A stretch of DNA of 64,000 nucleotides. Origin: Epiperipatus broadwayi. Lineage: Eukaryota > Onychophora > Udeonychophora > Euonychophora > Peripatidae. The stretch is taken from contig JAQFVV010006454.1 of assembly GCA_028023455.1 (NCBI GenBank), forward strand, positions 588,001 to 652,000, written 5' to 3'. Of this stretch, positions 36,796-49,108 are shown piece after piece. The notes beneath the pieces are model-generated. The model was not told where the DNA came from. It saw only the letters and a program-made list of their open reading frames with translations, and did not search any database. A program made the translations under genes and the position numbers. Each line of letters opens with the position of its first letter. The first letter of the stretch is position 1.

Positions 36796-38673
36796 TTATA
36801 ATATATATATATATATATAAATAAATAACTAAATATATTTGTTTGAATTATTAATATATATATATATATATATATATATCAGCAGTAGACAATATCTACA
36901 TTTTAACTATCTGTTTTTCTAGTGAATATGAAAAATAAATAAAAGCAAGTATATTTTAAATCAGATTTACCTGTTTGCAATAAATAAAAGGAGTTATGAT
37001 CAAACAATTATCGCATTATAACTGAGAACAGAAATAAATAGAAACTTATTATTTAACAATTCTGACAATGATAAATATTAACTAGTTCTCTTACTTTGTG
37101 ATTAAATAATCTAGCAAAAGTTTTATCAATTGATTTAAATTCATACCGCATTGTAGTAAATCATCAACTTTACTCAAACCCAAGTACATTTTTGTTAACT
37201 TTAAATTGTAAAACTTTTGGGATAATTGCACAGATTCTGATAATAATTTTTCAAAACCTATTTTATAAACAATAATCATGAAAAATGTTAAATAAAATTA
37301 TATTAAAATATAGATTATTATTATTTATATTATTTTTATAAAATTGATGGAATGGCCAGCAATGAAAAATAGTGGTAATTTAAAACAAAACTATATTAAA
37401 AGTTTTTAAAATAAACTTTATTTGAAAACTCTATGTGATTTCTCTTCCAATTTTGGATTTTTTTCTGCTTAAAATTATATAAATTTAAAATACATTTTTA
37501 AATGTATAATATATTCAGTTATTATACATATACAGTTTAATAACTACTGAAAATTTGTTTGTATTTCATGCTAATGCTTGAGTTTAGTATATTTCATATC
37601 TGAGCGGTATTATTATTAAGTACAAATATTTATTATATTGTTGTGTTTGTATCTTGTGCGTTTATTATAACATTTATTTTTTAATATAATATACTTTATA
37701 TTAAATACTCTATAAATAATTCATTATGTATAAATGACTTTTTTTATAACTTTACAATAAGAAAAATAATGAAGAAAAAAAATGTTCATTATATTAATTA
37801 ATTGATGGTTAATGACGTTTTAAGATTTTTCTTCTTTACTTTATCCTCATTTAAGTAATTGAATGGTTGTTTTGGTTATAAGTAAGATTAAGTTTTACCT
37901 TATTTATAATAAAGAAAATTTTCAAGTTTTATATTGCATAAATTTGCGCTGCAAATCGTGGAAATAGCTCGTTTTTTTTATCCAACTATGATACGATCTT
38001 CATAATACGTAGAATTGCTTAAATTAAGTATGGATGCACTATATATTTAATAATTTTTCATAAAATTTTACATTTTAAATCTATTTTTTCATTTTACGTT
38101 TGCATCAAAAATAACTTAAACATTTTTTTTTAAAATTTGTATACAATATATTATCCTCACTTAGGAATTTCTGAATCATTTTTAATTATAGACAACCTAA
38201 TAAAAAAAAACATTTATGATTCAAAAAATGAAATTTCTTGTACTGGGAATAAAAACAATACGTTCTTATTAAATTTTAATTATAATGAGAGTTTAATTAA
38301 AAAAAAAAAAATCAGCTTCAGAAAAGCGTTAAAACAATGCTTGTTTTGTAGTAGTTTTTTTATTTTTTTTATTTAAAATTATTTGTTAATTTCAAATTTA
38401 GTAGAATTAATTGCCGGAATAACATAAACTAATTAATATTAGTAATGAAATTACTAATTACATTTTTTTTAAAAAAAAATCTTGTTGTTTACATGAAATT
38501 ATAAGGTTATCAATAGAACCTATTTTTGTATTTTTTGTCTCAAATTTTTTTCACTTTTTACAAATAAACATTAATAGATGCATTTAAACACATAATTAAT
38601 TCCAAACACGTCTTTATTATTGGTTTAAAAGATCTATGAGGGTATATGTAATGCTAATTGGTAAAAGTATTTT
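36796..38673. other. AT-rich stretch, (TA)n near left end, no gene seen
   Basis: (TA)n runs at about 36800-36818 and 36853-36879, then featureless AT-rich DNA. Open frames at 37091-37279 and 38137-38376 are short and low in complexity. Confidence 0.5.
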
Positions 38674-38781
38674 AATTTTTTTTTTCTCATGTGTCTTAGC
38701 ATGAGCCGGGAATCGAATCCTCTAACACGGGACAACTGCTTGTAAAGCGGCCGTCACAGACCTCTCGACCACCAATGCTTG
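38674..38781 (-). repeat. tRNA-derived SINE (S2)
   Basis: Read on the minus strand from 38781 it starts CAAGCATTGGTGGTCGAGAG, has a perfect A box (TGGTCGAGAGG) and a B box GATTCGATTCC. The anticodon loop reads TTTACAA between partly paired stem halves. After CCCGGCTCATG it runs into an A-rich tail (T-run on the plus strand). The first 22 bases are the same as in the copy at 45321. The acceptor ends do not pair, so it is a SINE and not a tRNA gene. Confidence 0.8.
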
Positions 38782-39039
38782 ACTAGTATTTTAAAACTTT
38801 TCAATTCGCTATTTTCTATTTGCTTTTTCATCTTAATTGGAATTTAAATTCATTTTTATAGAAAAAAAAATGTTAGCTTTCTATTATTCATATTTTAATA
38901 TCCAAAAAAATATTAAATCCAAGATTATTTACTGATTATTCGCATTGACCTATTTAATCATCTATCATCTTTAGAGCAAAACCTTCAGCACTTTTGTCGT
39001 TATGTATATATTTGGGGGGAAAAAATTCTAGGAAGAAAT
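38782..39039. other. AT-rich spacer
   Basis: Nothing recognisable. Confidence 0.5.
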
Positions 39040-39119
39040 ATTGTTGCAAATATTTAAAATCTATGGTAAACCATGGATTATTGTTGCAAATACTTTAAAT
39101 CTATGGTAAACCATGGATT
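39040..39119. repeat. Tandem duplication, about 40-bp unit
   Basis: ATTGTTGCAAATA...CTATGGTAAACCATGG occurs twice head to tail with small changes. The unit itself contains the palindrome CCATGG. Confidence 0.9.
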
Positions 39120-39249
39120 GTTTTTTAAATTAACAAACAGAAAGTTAAAATTAATATTCCATAAGCATGCATAAATGTAACCATGTTGATAGATAATATC
39201 ATGTTAATGAGCATGTAACTAACAAACTTTCTAATCCAAACATACTGAT

Positions 39250-39725
39250 AGGGATATTTTTTATATTGAACTATTTCCATCATCTAATATGAGTATTGAA
39301 TATCTTTAGAAAAATTTAACTTTATTTAAATATTCCAAATATATTCAAGTGTTAGTAGTAGCACATGATTAAGGTTAGTATATGCATAACGTTTTGAGAG
39401 ATCTTATTTCCCCTTCTTCTTCAGGTGTTGCTGATGTGGCAGAATGGCTCAATTGGTTAGAGTGTTAACTTAAATTTCAATACTCAAGAATCTAAGGATC
39501 CAGGTTTGTTGTCCATGCTAGGACTATCACTGGTCAGGCCAGCAACATCTGAAGAACAGGGAAGAATAATACCTCTTGAAACATTGTGCATATACTAACC
39601 AGTTTGATGTGCTATTATTAACAGTTGAATGTATTTGGAATATTTAAATACAGTTACATTTTTCTAAAGACATTCAATACACATATTACATGATGGAAAT
39701 AGTCTAATATAAAAATACAACTAGA
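39250..39725. mobile_element. Large foldback element with tRNA-like sequence in its loop
   Basis: The left arm (about 39250-39434) and right arm (about 39541-39725) are inverted copies of about 180 bp. Shared blocks include CTATTTCCATCAT, a TTTAAATATTCCAAATA block, GGTTAGTATATGCA and CTTCAG(G/A)TGTTGCTG at the inner ends. The loop of about 106 bp holds a perfect tRNA A box (TGGCTCAATTGG, 39445-39456) and a B-box-like GGTTTGTTGTCC (39503-39514). It resembles a tRNA-derived SINE captured within, or forming the core of, a foldback transposon. No clear target duplication was found. Confidence 0.78.
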
Positions 39726-41078
39726 ACACCATCATCACAAATCTTCAGGAAAATATACTGATAAGAAGTGTATTGTCTATCCTTGAATTAAAGAAGCTTG
39801 TATTTATATGTAATTTTGACATAAAGGCACTATTATGTGCTTTAAGATTGTTTTAATAAGTATTATTAACAAAAATGAGTCTATTTTAACTTCACTAAAA
39901 AGTAAATCTTAACTATTTATTTTGATTTATATTGCATTATTAATCATATGATTAATCTTTTACATTGTATTACTAAGGTTTTCATGTATCCAATTTTGTA
40001 GTTAACTTTTCATATATTTGTATTTTAACAAAATTTTTAAAAGTATAAGTTGAGGCTATGCTGCATTTTTTTTTTTTGCTGTTTTGAGCATTGCAATGAT
40101 GCTGTGATTACTATATTATTTCTTTATTATTTTGCAGCTATCTAAAATATTTGATTTTCACAAAATTATTTCAACATTATTAGTTGAAAATAAATCTAAA
40201 GATGTCAGTATCAGATTTTCTTATTTAAAATTATAATATATAATTTGCATAAAAAATAAGCTAGAACAGATCCATTTTGATATCAATACAAATAACAATT
40301 TCTGATTTGTGGATAGTTTAGCCCAAAAGCAAACAATAAAAAAATTATATTCAAAAGGCAAATTGCAATTTTCAGTAATTTGTTTATATATTAAGTTATT
40401 TATGCAATATTTTGTAAAATATTAGGGATGTAATCCCCTTCTGATTAAAATTAAATACAAATATTGCATTAGTAAATTAAATATAGAGTACATTAAGTAA
40501 TTATTTTATGCCAAAACCTTAAATGGCTATAGTTATCTTTTATTTGAAAGTATTTATTTTTCAGAGACATGTCATAAAAAATCCTTGTTATAACAAAGCA
40601 GGAAAAATTTCTACTGGGGAACCAGAGTGACTTTTTGCCAATACTGATATTATTTTAAAATTTTAATGACAGTAAATCTAATGTTTAATTTTAACATATA
40701 TTTTATTTCTTTAACATTATCTAACTTTAAATTTATATTGAATTTGAAAAGTGAAATTTAAAAAAATATTTCATTCTAATGATTTTTGAATAGACAAAAA
40801 TGGCAACCACCATTATTATAGTTAAATTTCCACTTAGTAATTTATTTTTTCATTTTACAAAGTTCAAATACTAATATTTAGAATGTCTGTCATTGAAAAG
40901 CTTACATTTCCTAATAAATAATATCAAGGTTATTATTAGCATATGATATGGAAAAAATATTTAATTGTAAAACTAAAATGTTGTATTATGAAGAAATAAA
41001 GTATTCACTTGGGTCTTTTCAAATAAGAAGGGAGTTGGAATGTGAACAGAGTTAAAAACTAAAAGTAATCCACAGAGA
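39726..41078. other. AT-rich stretch, no gene seen
   Basis: Nothing recognisable. Confidence 0.5.
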
Positions 41079-41208
41079 CAAAACTCTCTATACAGTAGTG
41101 CTACTCAGTGCAAACCAGAATAATCAAAGGATACAGGAAGGTGTGTGTATAAAATCCCTATCTATTGCCTATTCATTCAATATCACCAAACTAATTTCTA
41201 GCTTGTGG
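41079..41208 (+). repeat. Repeat X, copy c (diverged, partial)
   Basis: ACAAAACTCTCTATACAGTA, a TATTGCCTATTCATTCAATA block and CTAATTTCTAGCTTGTGG match repeat X copies a and b in order. Confidence 0.75.
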
Positions 41209-42208
41209 AATCTTAAAAATAATATATCAATTTATAAAATAAATTAAAAAATGTTAAACAAAATACATTATCAAATCAAAACACATGATTTTTTGGGTTT
41301 CATTTCATAAGATAATTTTAGTAAACTAATAAAAATAATCTTCTAAGTATTAAAATTTAATTTATAATTACAAAAAAGTAATACAATTTTATCAACAAGT
41401 ATTTATTTTTTCGATTGTAGCTTTCCTCTTTGTTGTTAATTAATTTGCAGTTTCCTAATGTTCTGCTAAAACGATGTATCCAAATCAATGCTAAAAATAA
41501 ATTTATACTTACTAAGAAACAAATTAAAAAAAGTAAATGTATTATTATTAGTTTCTCATAGATAGTAAGAGACTTCTCACCTTGATGTGACTTTTCTTTA
41601 ACAGATATTATTATTGAAATCTTTGAATTAAAGTTAAAATCAATCAAAACGCTTTTCAATTCAAGATTTTACTATCAAAAGAATGCAAAGCTGGCCATAA
41701 CTTATACAATGAATAATTATAATTGAATTTCTTGTCATGACTGCAGAAATAATGAAATACTTGTTTTATAAAATAAATTAAAGAAAATAAAACATAAAAA
41801 TGTGAAGAATTAAATGCAAAACTTTGCTAAATGATTAGAACATTTAAGATTTTTAATTATAGTTACTATTGATCTTTTTTACTCCACTGAAGGCAATATA
41901 GGGCACTAAGTATTACAATCATTTTATTATTAAAAATGTCAAAATATGTAATTATGTTTAATGATATATTATTCCATAAACTTGTTTTTATGTAAATAGA
42001 AATATTCAACCTGAAGTTGAAATAGCATTTTAAATCTAAGAAGTTTAAAAAATAATTAGGGCATTTCAATCATAGATTAGTATGATTACCAAAAACTTAG
42101 CATTGTTTAATAAATTTAAGAAGTAATAATATAATCATGATTTATGTTGCCAAAAAAAATTGTATGAGAAAAGGGAGAAATTATATTTTACAATATAAGT
42201 TTGGATGA
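41209..42208. other. AT-rich stretch, no gene supported
   Basis: Contains a minus-strand 100-codon frame (41659-41357) with one clear hydrophobic segment, which could be a membrane span, but frames of this length are expected about once by chance in such DNA. Confidence 0.4.
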
Positions 42209-43017
42209 TACTTACATATTAGACCTGCAACACATATTAGATCTGCAGCACCTTTTCACATTCATATCAATCTGCTGAAAACCTTCTAATCTTCAATCTG
42301 ACTAAAATAATATGTATACTTTGATCTACAAACTTAAAATGATAAATTCATGAAAATGGACTATGTGTACATGATATTTTCACAAGATTTACATGTTATC
42401 AGCAGCCTAAATTTGTATGTGAAAAGATGCTGCAGATCTAATATATGTTGCAGGTCTAATATTAAAACAATTGCTAAATTACAAAAATATTCTAAAATAT
42501 TATCAAAAACCCTAAAATATACACATTTGGTACTTACTGTATAATATTAAAAAATGAGATTGTGCATTTTTAACAATACTAAAAATACAACTTTGACACA
42601 AAAAAATGTAAAATATGATGTGAAATATTAATTTTTAACCATACTAAATATATGAATTTCACCAAAATATTCAATCTGAAAAAATACATTTTTAACAACA
42701 GTAAAAATATTGATTTACCATACAAAAATGTATAAAATATGATAAACCAATTATGAAAATCCCAAATATCACTTTAAACACAGGCAAAACAATAACTAAA
42801 TTAGAAAAATTTCCTAAAATATTATCAAAAAACTGTAAAATATACATATACAGTACTTATCATGTAATATATAACAGGAATTGTCACAATGAAACACTCA
42901 ATTTTCCAGTTCTACTTTAGTTTAAGTAGATAAACTTTTTTTTCAAAAAGGAGACCCAGAAGTATTTTTTCCCCAAAATGCAAACTTATTTAGCATGTGG
43001 TTTTAAGACAAATGTGC

Positions 43018-43205
43018 CTTGAAATTTACAATAGTCAAGCAATATCTTTATTTTGCCAATAGAGGGACCTCTCAAACCATGAACAAGATAGCAACTTTTA
43101 TAAAGACAAGAGTGGCATCTTATCTTTTACCTAACTTGTGTCATGGTTTGAGAAGTCCCTCTATTAGAAAAATTAAAATATTGCTTGACTATTGTAAATT
43201 TCAAG
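43018..43205. repeat. Palindrome with 75-bp arms
   Basis: 43018-43092 begins TTGAAATTTACAATAGTCAA and contains AATAGAGGGACCTCTCAAAC. 43131-43205 is its inverted partner. The loop is about 38 bp. Confidence 0.85.
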
Positions 43206-43659
43206 ATGCATTTCATACAGGTTAAAACCTGTCTTAAACATATTTACATATACTTCATGTGCACTTAATAAATAATTACAACTTTAACATGTTGTATTTG
43301 CGGTTCACCCAAAAATGATGTAATTGGTAGTTAGTAATTCAGCACTTTTATAGGCCTTCCAACAGTCAGAATATACCATGAAATATTATAAAAACCATAA
43401 AATATACACATATGGTACTTACCATGTAATATATAGCAGGAATTGTTATGATAAACAATCAATTTGCTAATTTAATTCTACTTTATTTTAAGTGGATAAT
43501 TTTTTTTTCCCAAAATGGAGAATAAAAGTAGAATTTTTTATTTTTTTCCAAAATGCAGACTTACTTAACATGTGATAGTATTTTTGGTTCACCCAAAAAT
43601 GATTGTAATTGGAACTTCATAATTCAGAATTTTATAGGCTTTCTAGCAGTTGGAATAAA

Positions 43660-44070
43660 TCATTGAATCAAAACAGTGAATACAAATAAAATAAATAATA
43701 TTTTAAAAATGCAATTGACAGCACTAAAGATGTTGTCAGAATGAAAACTGGACAATAACTGAGAGTATAAAATTATCACAAAGAAAAACACAGCAGTGGT
43801 ATAAACTTCCCACATATAATTATTCCAATCAATTATGGTTTTGTCTGCTAACCAAGTTCTAGTTTTCCTCACTCTATAGAGTTTAATTTGTTAGCCCAAC
43901 TGTAAATAAAGTAAATTGCCATTTGGATCCTCCAACCACATTCTCTTGTGAATACCAATTTTACTGTTATATGTTTTGATATGAGATCCGATAACATCAC
44001 GGGATATATTTTACATGATCTCAAGTTTACCCATTTATTGCAGATCTGAAAAGGCCTACCATCTCCTCTA
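43660..44070 (-). pseudogene. Merlin/IS1016-like transposase N-terminal relic
   Basis: The minus-strand reading from about 44070 gives a CRGDGRPFQICNKWVNLRSC stretch (paired cysteines), then a MAIYFIYSWANKLNSIE stretch. After a stop and frame change comes LADKTIIDWNNYMWEVYTT (about 43860-43800). Merlin transposases have, in the same order, an N-terminal Cys-rich part, a hydrophobic Tyr/Trp-rich stretch and a (T/I)VDWxxxxREVC block, before the DDE domain. The DDE part is not visible: after about 43790 the frame turns to hydrophobic low-complexity peptide. Recognition rests on this single motif series, so it is moderate. Confidence 0.45.
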
Positions 44071-44094
44071 CATTGCAGGTCTAATATGTAAGTA

Positions 44095-45320
44095 CAGTTT
44101 GGACAAACAATTGCACATAATTAATCTAAATATTAAGTTTGGGAAAAGTCTAAAATTATCTGGTTGATCATCAATTCATATGACATAAATTGTAAATGAT
44201 ACTACAATAGGAAATAGTATAATTAGTGATTCAATGTTCTATTAGATTAAAGTAAGCATTAGCAACCATTTTGCCTTTTTTTTAGTGTTCTCCAACGAAA
44301 CTTAAAAAATGAAGAACCAGTATTTCATTTCATATTTTAATAATATATTCTTCTCCTACACATACACACATTTACACATTTATTAATTAAGACAAATAAA
44401 CTAATTTAGATATATGTAAAAAAATTTATTAGACAAGAGTTATCTAAATAATAGTGTCCTTATTAAAATTATATATAATTAACTTACAATGATTTATTTT
44501 ATCATTCTAATACATTGTCAATGGTGAATAAATTTATCAGTTATTATTTAGTGGAAAAAAGATGGTATAGAGTTTATAGACATAAATATCGTCATGGATA
44601 TAAATATTTTAAGTAAAAATGGATTTTTTCTATAAGTGTTTTGAAACTCGCACTCATCCGGTGTTTTAGGAGACTGGTGTTTAATAGAGTTGATAGATAA
44701 ATCTTCTGTCGTATTATTTTCTTGTTGTGACCACTTAATTTGGAGATGTGTATTGTGGTTATTTTGAAATACGGTTTCATGTGGAATAAAATATGCTTAA
44801 GCCTGAGAGGGACTAATATAAGTGACGGATTAAGAGGATCATTCATCGGAGAAAATAAATATTTTATATCAAGTTGTTTAATATTCAGATAAATATTAAT
44901 TTATCATTATTTATATACTGTAGATGGCTTTTAGCTAATAATAAAAAATTAAAATAATACATCCCATCCAATTACGATAATAAGAATTATTGATGTACAT
45001 TCTTTTAAAGAGGAGCAATTGGAAAAAAAATATTCTCTAAACCTGATATTTTTTGCATAATCCGGAAAAAAAAATCAGAATTTTTTTTATGCAGGTAAAG
45101 ATGTTATCTACATATCTACCATAAATCATTTATACAATTTGGGAAATCTTTATCAATATTTTTTTTATTTATTTATAAAATAAAATTTCCCCCACTGAAC
45201 AATCATAAGCAAACATAGGACATCTTATTCGTTTTATAAGATTTATTAGCATAACTTGTAACAATATTTACATATTTTTTGTATATTAATTTCATCCATT
45301 TAATAGTAAAGTATTTTTAT
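44095..45320. other. AT-rich stretch, no gene supported
   Basis: A slightly GC-richer patch at 44590-44850 carries a minus-strand frame of 84 codons without recognised motifs. Otherwise nothing. Confidence 0.45.
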
Positions 45321-45426
45321 CAAGCATTGGTGGTCGAGAGGTCAGCGACAACCGCTTTGCAAGCGGTTGTCCCGGGTTGGCGGTTTCGCTTCCCGGCTGC
45401 TGTTATGATACCTGAGGAAAAAAAAA
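45321..45426 (+). repeat. tRNA(Ala)-like SINE (S3), best-preserved copy
   Basis: It has a perfect A box TGGTCGAGAGG, a paired D stem GTCG/CGAC, and a paired anticodon stem ACCGC/GCGGT around the loop TTTGCAA (anticodon TGC, alanine). The outer T-stem is CCGGG/CCCGG, but its loop is enlarged to 15 bases and the acceptor ends do not pair. An A-run follows GATACCTGAG. Shared with S2 (38.7 kb, opposite strand) and S1 (9.1 kb). A tRNA-derived SINE is the best reading. Confidence 0.85.
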
Positions 45427-46682
45427 GCTTGTTAATTAAATTAATAAATTCAAGTCTATTCATTGAAACATATATTTCAGTAATGCTTAAAGGTGCATTC
45501 ATCTGCTCTTATGACGTTTTAATATCTTATAATATCACAATACTGCAATAGAAGAATATGCAATTAAGGAAATTAATATATTAAACAAGCAGATGAATCT
45601 ACACCTTGATTTTGAATTAATTATATCAAAGTGATAATAATTACAATGCAATCCAAATTACTTTTAATATGTATTGAAAAAAATATTGATTAATATTTTT
45701 ATTTTGTTTTAAATTAATAGTATGATATTAATTGCATCTCAGAATTATATACACACTAAACACAGCACACGATAACACAAAAGCATCTGCATCTCTAATG
45801 CCATCTACTGTAATCTTGAGTAATTAGCAATTACTAAAAGCTTTGTTACTTTTAAATTTATGTTTTCAAACTAGTTACTAGCTTTTGTTTTTATCGATAA
45901 GGCATATGATTTAAAGCTGGGAGTAATAAACTTATGCAACAAGAAATCATTTTCAACTCCATTTATCATTTAAGCTGACAATCTGAAATTCAAATTTGCC
46001 TGAGCTTTGAACACAAATCTGCTCTGTTTAGAAATGTATATAAATCTAAATTCAATTATATTATATATAAATTTAATACTACTTTATTAATTATATAAAT
46101 ATTTTTTCTTTTAACAAAGAATGCTAATAATAGAAACAAATTACTGATTTTTTCAACTCACATAAAAGGAAGCCATTCTCTAAGTGACATATATTCATAG
46201 CAATGAAAATGACCTATAAAATTCTGTAATAATCTAATTATATTATGTTCAGAACAAATTCCTCAAAACAAAAACTACCATGAAGTAATTATATTTCATT
46301 TGTATTTATTTCTTGGTGATAAAATCTAATTTAACTCAGAAAATAACCATACTTTAGTTTTTTAAAGATGATAATTTATTTTGTTAATCATTCTAGTATA
46401 TTTTGTCATTATACTGTGTCCTTGTCTCTTGCATATATTTAGAGATATTAAAGTTTAACTTCAAAGATAAAAACAATCATATTTACAAGTACATATATAA
46501 ACAATACATATTCATAAAATAAGATACATAAGATTGAGAATAAAGGTTAAAAAAACAAAATAATTTTATAACAAAAAATACAGATATATAGAATCACCTC
46601 AAAAGTTTATATATATAATTGGAGTTTAAAAGTTATAATTAATTATTTGTTAGCCTGTTTAATGGGGTTTATATAAACTTCT
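45427..46682. other. AT-rich stretch, no gene seen
   Basis: Nothing recognisable. Confidence 0.5.
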
Positions 46683-46755
46683 TTGAATAATTTCACGCTC
46701 TGTAGTCAAATTGCAATCTCCATTGTCTATATTATGATAGTAATCTTTTACCATA
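46683..46755. repeat. Left end of family F element
   Basis: ATAATTTCACGCTCTGTAGTC and CAAATTGCAATCTCCATTGT match the left end of the short element at 12783. Together with 49005-49108 it may bound one 2.4-kb element. Confidence 0.5.
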
Positions 46756-48268
46756 CTATAAATTTAAGATATATGAAATTATATTAAGAGTTTGGCTATA
46801 AAATGAAAGTTTGATTTTTTTTTTAAGAGTAAACAAATGCTTTGTCTAAATAATGTCATATGGAATAGCGTTATCATATTTTATAGTAATTTAACAGCAT
46901 GTTTAATTAAGACTTGACATATTATTATAATGATGAATTGTCAAGGTTATCAAAAGATAGATCTGGTAACTCTTAGTAAGTGTCAATTGTTGAAAAAAAT
47001 AAAACTATTTAAAGAGTTTATTGCATTAAATTAGATTTAATAACAAAATCATACAGTAAATATTTATTTTCAACGATTCTCATTATTATTGTTTATAAAA
47101 AAAAATAATATAATAGGAAAATATTATTTAGTGTTGGAGATTTGTGAATTCGTGAATTCCTCAAGACAAAACAATAGATGCTTATTTCATGTTCTGTTGA
47201 AAAGAATTGTTGATTTTGTTTTTAAATAGAATCCAGGAAACAAGCTGGTCATTCTTTTATTTCCACATCAAAGGAAACAAATTGATTTAAATTATCAAAT
47301 AAAATAAGAGGCTAGAATTAAGGAGGATAATTTGTAATCAGGAGGCAATCCCACCTGGTTGTCAATTTTGTCATATCATCAAGGTCCTTCGAAAAAAGAA
47401 AGATATGAAAAGCTTGAAACAATTTCTAATGTCAATAAGTAAGCTTGTCATATTTTCTACAGAGTAAAGGTCAAAATCTCGAAGTCATATTGCATCAATT
47501 GGGAAATTCATCATTTTTCCAAGTCATCAATAATTATTGAAAAATCCAAAAAAAGAAGTTGAGAAGATAATCCATTAAAGACTTTTATTTGTTTTCTTTT
47601 GTCAATATATATTTATATGATGTATTTTTATTTGTGTGACCAAAAATATATAATTCGATTTATACCTTATTATGTAATTTTTTTATATAACATTGCGAAA
47701 GGAAATTAATTATTGTGATGTAATAAAAATGTATTATTATTATTAATATTCTTCCTTTTATGAACATATAGAATTTCAAATATATTAATTAATTCATATG
47801 CACACATTTATATATTTTTAATAAGAATTAGTGAGAACAATGTTTATATTTGTATTGTATTCATTCTAAATATTTTTTGTTGGAACAAACGGTTTCTAAG
47901 ATTGATTAAATTGGTTTAAATATATTTTTCATTATGAGAAATAAGTGATGTTAAAGTATATATTTTAAATAAGATAGTAATAACTCTGATATTATTTTGT
48001 CAATATTTTAGATCACTGGGTGAATATTTTTTGTTTAGTTTAGAATATGTAGATCTTGCTTATTAGACAAGGGGGGGAAATACTTTTTGATTTTTGAAGC
48101 AAGTGTATTTAATTCGCATAATATTTTGAAAATCACTATCAAAGTGATGTTATATTCAATTGAGTTACTAATTACAAGTTAGAGAATTTATGTAACAATT
48201 ATTATGATGTTATGAATAGAGAAATAATAAATTAATCAATCATTTGGAAACATATATATATATTACTT

Positions 48269-48304
<36 letters not shown>

Positions 48305-49004
48305 AAGTAATTGGTTTATAAATTATTATCATTAAAACAATAATAACCATTTATTCTGTAATCCTTATTAACCAATGACCTTTTGAATAGTTATTGTTAT
48401 ATATGAGATAACCAGATCTATACATATTGATATATTGACAGTTTAAAAATATATTTATGTATAAAGTATTATTAATATTTTGATAAAATAAATTGTTTAT
48501 TTTATTTTAAAATTGATCTTAGTATTTTATTAGCATATAAGATTATACTTGCTAAACTAACACATTAGATCACTCAAATAATGGTTATTTAAAGTCACTT
48601 AATTTTCCATGAGATATAAAGATTGTAACTATTAGAGTTTCTTATATTTGATTTGTTTGGAGAGCAATAAAATATCCCTTTGTCTCCACAATAAATCCAC
48701 TAGAAATCATGTCATCATAATATATATGCTCTTAATTCCAATAGATAACTAATTATTTAGTTTATATGAATAGTTTTCTGTGAAACTGATGCTCTAACTT
48801 AAGTGACAAAATTAGATATATAATCAGCATTATCTATACATATATCAGGACACTTTATCATAGAGAGTAAATGATTTAATATAATAGATATTTAATATTA
48901 GATATATAAATAAGCACAGGTGAAGAGGTCATAACCATACCACATTTTTTAGCTTTTATCATCCATTTACTGTTATAATATAAACATATTACACAAATAT
49001 ATAA
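46756..49004. other. Interior of the possible 2.4-kb family F element
   Basis: No protein of any known transposase is visible. About 47140-47600 is a little richer in G+C (for example GGAGGCAATCCCACCTGG), with no sustained frame. A perfect AT palindrome lies at 48262-48311. Confidence 0.4.
48262..48311. repeat. Perfect 50-bp palindrome around (TA)16
   Basis: ATTACTTCC, then (TA)16, then GGAAGTAAT: every base pairs with its mirror. It would extrude readily as a cruciform. Confidence 0.97.
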
Positions 49005-49108
49005 AGGTGGATTTCCATCTTTATTGTTTAAAGGCAGTTGTCTTGACAAAAGATTGAAATTGTTTATTTGTTATAAATATTGGTATTGTTTAAGTATTTA
49101 CTGCTTTC
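49005..49108. repeat. Right end of family F element
   Basis: AAAGGTGGATTTCCATCTTT, CTTGACAAAAGATTGAAATT and the following TATTGGTATTGTTTAAGTAT match the right half of the short element at 12840-12950. Confidence 0.6.

Larger units (their letters stand above)
42209..44094 (-). mobile_element. Merlin-like DNA transposon remnant with nested inverted repeats
   Basis: The boundaries are marked by an inverted repeat: ACTTACATATTAGACCTGCA at about 42210-42229 and its complement at about 44074-44093. The minus strand near the right end carries a decayed transposase-like reading (next entry). Inside are a second copy of the terminal sequence (about 42233-42268 against its inverse at 42412-42468), a 75-bp-arm palindrome at 43018-43205 and repeated blocks (42822-43005 and 43385-43575). 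The structure is scrambled and may be more than one element. Confidence 0.5.

Noticed and set aside
41357-41659. 100-codon minus-strand frame with one hydrophobic segment
   Set aside because: About one frame of this length is expected by chance in 64 kb at this base composition, and no motif or repeat supports it.
44592-44846. 84-codon minus-strand frame in a slightly GC-richer patch
   Set aside because: No motif, and alternative frames look equally plausible.
45321-45426. tRNA-Ala gene
   Set aside because: Acceptor stem does not pair, T loop is 15 bases, it has an A tail and shares flanking sequence with other copies: a SINE.
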